This document shows positions 59,099 to 64,000 of a DNA stretch of 64,000 nt, piece by piece. The position numbers were made by a program, and so were the translations under genes. Source of the DNA: Panonychus citri (taxonomy: Eukaryota; Arthropoda; Arachnida; Trombidiformes; Tetranychidae); assembly GCF_014898815.1 (NCBI RefSeq), contig NW_026515507.1, forward strand, positions 248,001-312,000, read 5' to 3'. The notes under the pieces are model-generated. The model did no database searches. It saw only the letters and a program-made list of their open reading frames with translations, and was not told the DNA's origin. Within the stretch, counting starts at the first letter, position 1, and each line of letters begins with the position of its first letter.

Positions 59099-60220
59099 TC
59101 TTATTCTCTATCAGCCTGGACGCCATTTTCATCTCCAAGGCTGAATATTACCTCAAGTCCAGTGTGGTGATCAATATGATGATGTTGATGGACTTGATGA
59201 AATTACATGATAAATCACTGATTAGTGTAACCAAAAATATCTGAAGGATAATTAGGAAAACTTTTTTTTCTCTTCTTCTTCTTCTAGGAATCTGATCTCA
59301 ATACTGATATTCAAGGACTTGTGATTATATCTTCATCTGGTATTCATCATGATCATTTGAACCTCAATAATTGTCATATGTTAGCTCAGCTGATTATGGA
59401 ATCCAGATTTGTTTCAATAATAATAATAATCTTTCAATAACAGTATAATCAGTTCATCAACTTACCAAGGTTATCAGAGGGTAAATATAATTATTGTCAC
59501 CCAAGTGAATAAATAAATATATATAACTCATCTGGAACAATCTATTAATTAGTTTGACTCTTCTTCCACTTGATTAAATAATTTTACTTAATTCTGTCTC
59601 TCTGTTAATTAACAATTAACCTGCGAGCGTCTCAGAAACTTGAAAAAAACTTTTTCTTCCTTTTTTTGGTTAATCGCTTTTCCCTTTAATCAACATGGAA
59701 ATGTTTAAATATATATACATACAATGTTCAAGAATTATATTTACAATTTCTTTTAATTATCATTATGACAGACAGATTTATGATTAAATGTATTAATTTA
59801 GTTAATCTGAAGGAAAAATTTTCTAATCATTGGAAATGATTTTTGATTAATAGTTTTTTTTATTGGTCACTTTTTTGCTTCTAGATAGACGATTACTATT
59901 TTTATTAGAATAATGATTTACGAGTTAATTGTATTTACCTTTTCTTTATAAAATCATTTGGTTTACTTTTGGCTTCTTAATTACCCAACAATTAAATTTA
60001 ATTCAATCAATTAATCATAATCTCCACAATGAGCGCCCTCTTTGTTTTCTAAATGTAACTAATTTTCCACATGATTTTTGTTTCTCTTTCTCTTTGTGGT
60101 TATTTTGAATTGTCACTTTGTCTTTATTTATGTTTACTTTTTATTAACAATTTTTTTATTTTTGTTTAAATTTTAACTTTTTCTTTAATTGTTAAGTGTT
60201 GATTTAACTCCAAATTAACC

Positions 60221-62562
60221 ATGTCCGCTTCGTTGAAGGGTAAAGCGGCCAAAACCAAGGTGAAAAACAAGGCACCCGCAGAAATACAAATAACTGCGGA
60301 ACAATTGATTAGAGAAGCCAAGGAAAGAGACTTGGAGATTTTACCACCGGTAAGTTAATTAATTGTTTTCCAAATTGTTTTCGCTTGATTTTCTTGGTTT
60401 CATTTGATTTGTTTATTGTTAAATGTTGTTGTTAATCGTTTTTGATATTGATTGTTGTTTATTTTCTTCTCTTTCTTTTTTAGCCACCGAAACAAAAAAT
60501 TTCTGACCCTGAAGAATTAGCTGAATATCAATTGAGAAAAAGGAAAACATTTGAAGATGGTATTAGAAAGAATCGACTCTCCATTGCTAATTGGATTAAA
60601 TATGCTGATTGGGAACATAGTCAGCAAGAGATACAAAGAGCTCGATCAGTTTATGAAAGAGCTTTGGCCGTTGATCCAAGATGTATCACCTTGTGGCTTC
60701 GTTATGCCGAAATGGAGATGAAAAATCGTCAAATTAATCATGCTAGAAATGTTTTCGATCGAGCTGTTCACCTTCTTCCAAGATGTAATCAATTCTGGTA
60801 TAAATATACCTACATGGAGGAGCTTCTGGGCAATATTCCTGGTTGTAGGATTGTTTTTGAACGGTGGATGGCCTGGGAACCAGAGGAACAAGCCTATCAA
60901 ACTTATATCAATTTTGAAGTGAGATACAAGGAATTAGATTTAGCTAGACAAATTTATGCTCGATTTATAACCGTTCATCCAGAGATAAAAAATTGGATTC
61001 GATTTGCTAAATTTGAGGAGCGTAATGGTGCCATTAATAATGCTCGAGATGTTTATGAAAAGGCAATTGAATTTTTCGGTGATGAAAATATGGATGAAAC
61101 TTTACTTTTAGCATTCGCTAAATTTGAGGAGAGACAAAAGGAACACGAAAGAGTTAAAGCAATTTATAAATTTGCTCTGGAAAAGCTTTCACGAGATGAA
61201 TCTCAAGAATTGTTTAAACAATATACTCTTTATGAGAAAAAGTATGGAGATCGAGAAGGAATCGAAGATGTTATTTTGAGTAAACGTAAATTTAAATATG
61301 AACAAGATTTAAAAGAAAATCCTCACAATTATGATACCTGGTTTGATTATATTCGATTGGTGGAAGGAGAAGGTGACATCGAGGCTATTAGAAGAATCTA
61401 TGAGAGAGCAGTGGCCAATATTCCGCCCAAGAAAGAGAAACGATACTGGAGAAGATACATTTACCTGTGGATTTATTATGCCATTTTCGAGGAATTGGTT
61501 GCTGAGGACTGTGAACGAGCTCGTCAAGTTTATCGATTTTGTTTACGACTTTTACCTCATAAAAGTTTCACTTTTGCTAAATTCTGGGTAATGGCAGCTA
61601 AATTTGAGATACGACAGAAGAAACTTCAAGATGCTCGTAAATTACTTGGAACTGCACTTGGATTATGCCCAAAGAATAAGCTTTTCCGTGAATATATTGA
61701 ACTTGAAATTCAATTGAGAGAATTTGATCGATGTCGAATGTTGTATCAAAAGTTACTCGAATTTTGTCCGGAAAATTGTTCCTCATGGTTACGATTCGCT
61801 GAATTGGAATCCGTTCTTGGAGAATATGAAAGAGCTCGTAAAATCTATGAGATAGCAATTTCTCAAGATAGATTAGATATGCCTGAGGTTATCTGGAAAT
61901 CGTATATCGACTTCGAGGTTGAACAAGAAGAATTTGAAAATGCTCGAAATTTATATGAAAGGCTATTAGAAAGGACGAAGCACGTTAAAGTTTGGATAAG
62001 TTTCGCTAAATTTGAACTGTTAGCTTCAGCTGATGATGAAGAAATTAGTGATGTAAATATTGCTCAGGCAAGAACCGTTTTTGATAGAGCAAACAAAACA
62101 TTGACCAATGGTGAAGAGAAAGAGGCTCGATTAATGTTACTCGAAGCTTGGCAAGAATTTGAAAATGAATATGGTAACGAAAGGACCAAACAACAAGTTG
62201 ATTCACTTATGCCAAGGAAAACCAAAAAGAGACGGAAAATCACCAACGAAGATGGATCGGACGGTGGATGGGAAGAATACGTCGATTATATTTTCCCAGA
62301 TGATCCAAGTGCAAGACCTCATATTAAACTTCTTGGTTTAGCCAAGAAATGGCGTGAAAAGATGCCCACCAGCTCAACCGAACCAGTACCATCAACGTCA
62401 TCTGGAAACACGGAAACAGGGATGACATCAATTGAACTTTCTAGTGGAAACAATAATGACGACGACGACGACGATGATGATGATGACGATGATGACGATG
62501 TAGAAAGTGATCGCGAAAATGATGGTGATACACATTATGATACACAAAAAGATAGAGATTAA
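60221..62562 (+). CDS. crn: Crooked neck (CRNKL1), HAT-repeat spliceosome protein
   Basis: Two exons, 60221-60349 and 60484-62562, with one 134-bp intron in phase 0; about 735 residues. The N-terminus (KVKNKAPAEIQITAEQL) and the PPPKQKI junction match animal Crn/CRNKL1. The body is a continuous array of half-a-TPR (HAT) repeats with the expected W..YA..E and A R..YERA signatures from about residue 75 to 600. Near the end the motif KKRRK and the DGSDGGWEEYVDYIFP block are conserved. Crn is a scaffold of the Prp19-associated complex in the catalytic spliceosome. The C-terminal tail carries an unusual run of about 15 aspartates (62457-62501) made of GAC/GAT repeats. It is convergent with the CCDC6-like gene. 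Confidence 0.97.
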
Positions 62563-63053
62563 TGTAAATGTTAACGATAAAGTCTTTTTGCAAAAAAAAA
62601 GAGAAAAGAAAACCTTTCCATCAAAGGATACACAGCATTTGAGTTATTTGTTTTTCTGTCTCCAATGAGCAAAAAAAAACGATACATACACATGAAAATC
62701 TTTTAGATAATTTTGTTGGTAATGGTATTGATTGGTTAAGGGAAAATAGCTGCGAATTGCCCGTTGATTGATATTTTTTTTTTCTTAAATTAAATTGACA
62801 TATCAGCCATGTGTATGTGTAGATCAGTACATGAAACCATAAGTCTGAAGTGAGTAAAGACAAGACGAAGAGGAAAAATAGAGAGATAGAGAAAAGAGGA
62901 AAGAGGAAAGAGAAAGATTGAAAAGAGAGATAAAGTGAAAGGGTTATACGGAAAGAGTAACCAAGAGAAAGGAAGAGAGAGAGAGAAAATTAGGTAATAA
63001 AGAAATAGAGTTTAGGGGAATAGATGAATATGAAAAACAGCGAGGAAATTGGT
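62563..63053. other. Convergent spacer between crn and the CCDC6-like gene
   Basis: 491 bp holding both 3' UTRs. Purine-rich on the plus strand (62860-63000). A plus-strand AATAAA at 62997-63002 is the nearest poly(A) signal for crn. Confidence 0.55.
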
Positions 63054-63593
63054 TCATTTCATTTCCAATTTCAATTGTAAACCTTTTTTCTCCTCTTCTA
63101 ATTTATCCATTCTTTTCCACAATTTGTTGACTAAAGCTTCTTGTTCTTGTTCCAATGTATTTTCAAGTTCAACCTTTTCTCTCCTTAATTGCTCTAGACT
63201 TGTCTGCTTCTGGTTAGTTTCACTTTCCAATTTCTCTATTTTACCCATCAATTTGGCTATGAGAACACCATTCTCATGTTGATGTGTCTTTTCAAACTCC
63301 TTCTTCTCGGCCAATAGTTGATTTAATTTACGACTTAAATCATTGGTTAAACATTCTTCCTCTTGTTCATATTTAAGAGCAATAATCTCCTTCTCCTTTT
63401 TGAGAGCTTCGATTTGTTTCAACAGTGTATTACTGATAAACTCTTCCTCTTGTTCAGCCTTAGCTTGAATGGTTACATAGGCTTCCTTTAATTTTTTATT
63501 CTCCTCGGTTAAATGTTTTATCCTAAACTTGAGTGATTCATTTTCAATCTGAAGACGACGATTCTCTTGTTCCAAATTTTGTTTATCATCCAT
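63054..63593 (-). CDS. CCDC6: CCDC6-like coiled-coil protein, short form
   Basis: A 179-codon frame from ATG at 63593. Nearly the whole product is coiled coil and follows vertebrate CCDC6 closely: VTIQAKAEQEEEFISNTLLK, the NDLSRKLNQL segment, the TSLEQLRREKVELENTLEQ block and EQEALVNKLWKRMDKLE. It stops right after this core (LKLEMK, then TGA), whereas CCDC6 of other animals continues for a further 250 or so residues with a Ser/Pro-rich part. Only 491 bp separate it from crn, so no room is evident for the missing half. A poor donor (AAG|GTTTAC, near 63080) could join a distant exon. CCDC6 is a phosphoprotein linked to DNA-damage checkpoint control in vertebrates; function here is inferred. 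Confidence 0.85.
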   Translation of the reverse strand: MDDKQNLEQENRRLQIENESLKFRIKHLTEENKKLKEAYVTIQAKAEQEEEFISNTLLKQIEALKKEKEIIALKYEQEEECLTNDLSRKLNQLLAEKKEFEKTHQHENGVLIAKLMGKIEKLESETNQKQTSLEQLRREKVELENTLEQEQEALVNKLWKRMDKLEEEKKGLQLKLEMK

Positions 63594-64000
63594 TGCACCT
63601 CACTGGTTTAATTTTCTATTTACTTATATCAATATAAAAAGAAAGAGAGAGAAAGAGAAAGAGAACCAAATCACAGGTTAAAATTCTAGAATATGTAACA
63701 GAAAAAAAAGAGAAAAGAGAGAAAGAGAAAATAGAAAATAATTAGAACAAATTTTACAAGAGAAGAGAAAAAAAATAGAAAAAGGAAATAAAGAGAAACA
63801 AAAAGATACACAGAGGAGACAAAGTAGAAACAAAAGACTTTGACCCACAAGGATAATCTTTCTTGATACTTACAGAATTAAATTGTAGTGTATGTTGAGA
63901 ATTAATTTAAATGGAAAAACATCAATAATTGTTAACTAAAACCTAAAATAATTACGATTTCAAGCAAACATTCATTTAAACACTTTGGTAATTTAATGTT
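63594..64000. other. Upstream region of the CCDC6-like gene
   Basis: Plus-strand purine-rich (GAGAAA runs), so T/C-rich on the gene's strand, much like the region upstream of CTCF. A 5' untranslated exon may lie here; the window ends. Confidence 0.5.

Larger units (their letters stand above)
54906..60220. other. Intergenic or intronic, no firm gene
   Basis: AT-rich with a (GATGAA)n tract at 56344-56398 and CT tracts near 58880 and 59075-59098. A GC-richer patch at 59101-59202 is open on the minus strand and could be an exon of the gene ending at 54813; the evidence is weak. Other open frames come from the microsatellites. Confidence 0.5.

Noticed and set aside
60646..62341. Short frames on both strands within crn
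   Set aside because: Shadows of the HAT-repeat coding sequence.
1..64000. tRNA, rRNA or snRNA genes
   Set aside because: No cloverleaf with A/B boxes or conserved rRNA/snRNA core was noticed by eye; a covariance-model scan would be needed to be certain.

Overview
The window is AT-rich nuclear DNA from a bilaterian animal. It carries spliced orthologues of CTCF, STIM, NAA20, crooked neck (CRNKL1) and CCDC6. Nearly all introns are 60-135 bp with GT-AG borders, and intergenic DNA is full of GA/CT, GAT and AAT microsatellites. A compact-intron arthropod, perhaps an acariform mite, fits best; the taxon is inference, not shown.

Left part (1-35949): no host gene is recognised here. It holds five TA-flanked, non-coding inverted-repeat elements (1824-3453 with another nested at 2359-2895, 11197-11812, 20682-21231, 26148-26723), a smaller one (5784-5990), and one nearly complete LTR retrotransposon (12263-20245, coding on the minus strand). 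The retrotransposon has near-identical LTRs, a 5-bp target duplication ATGAT, a PBS, a purine tract, a broken gag-protease region, a long RT-RNase H-integrase frame, and a third ORF with a RING/TRAF-type cysteine pattern. It also carries about 19 short hairpins of one shared design, GATNRAG-NNN-CTYNATC, with arms that vary together. I could not match these to any known feature; they are the most interesting signal in the window.

Right part (35950-64000): STIM (+), CTCF (-) and NAA20 (+) form a compact cluster, with CTCF and NAA20 divergent over an 825-bp shared upstream region. Next come a Ser/Pro-rich hypothetical protein (-, 47386-48627) whose first exon or start is unresolved, an intronless secreted and probably GPI-anchored orphan (-, 51168-52208), and a likely 3'-terminal exon of an unidentified minus-strand gene (54813-54905). 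The window ends with crooked neck (+) and a short CCDC6 homologue (-), arranged tail to tail.

The host genes belong to separate processes: store-operated calcium entry (STIM), chromatin insulation (CTCF), N-terminal acetylation (NAA20) and splicing (Crn). They do not form one pathway.
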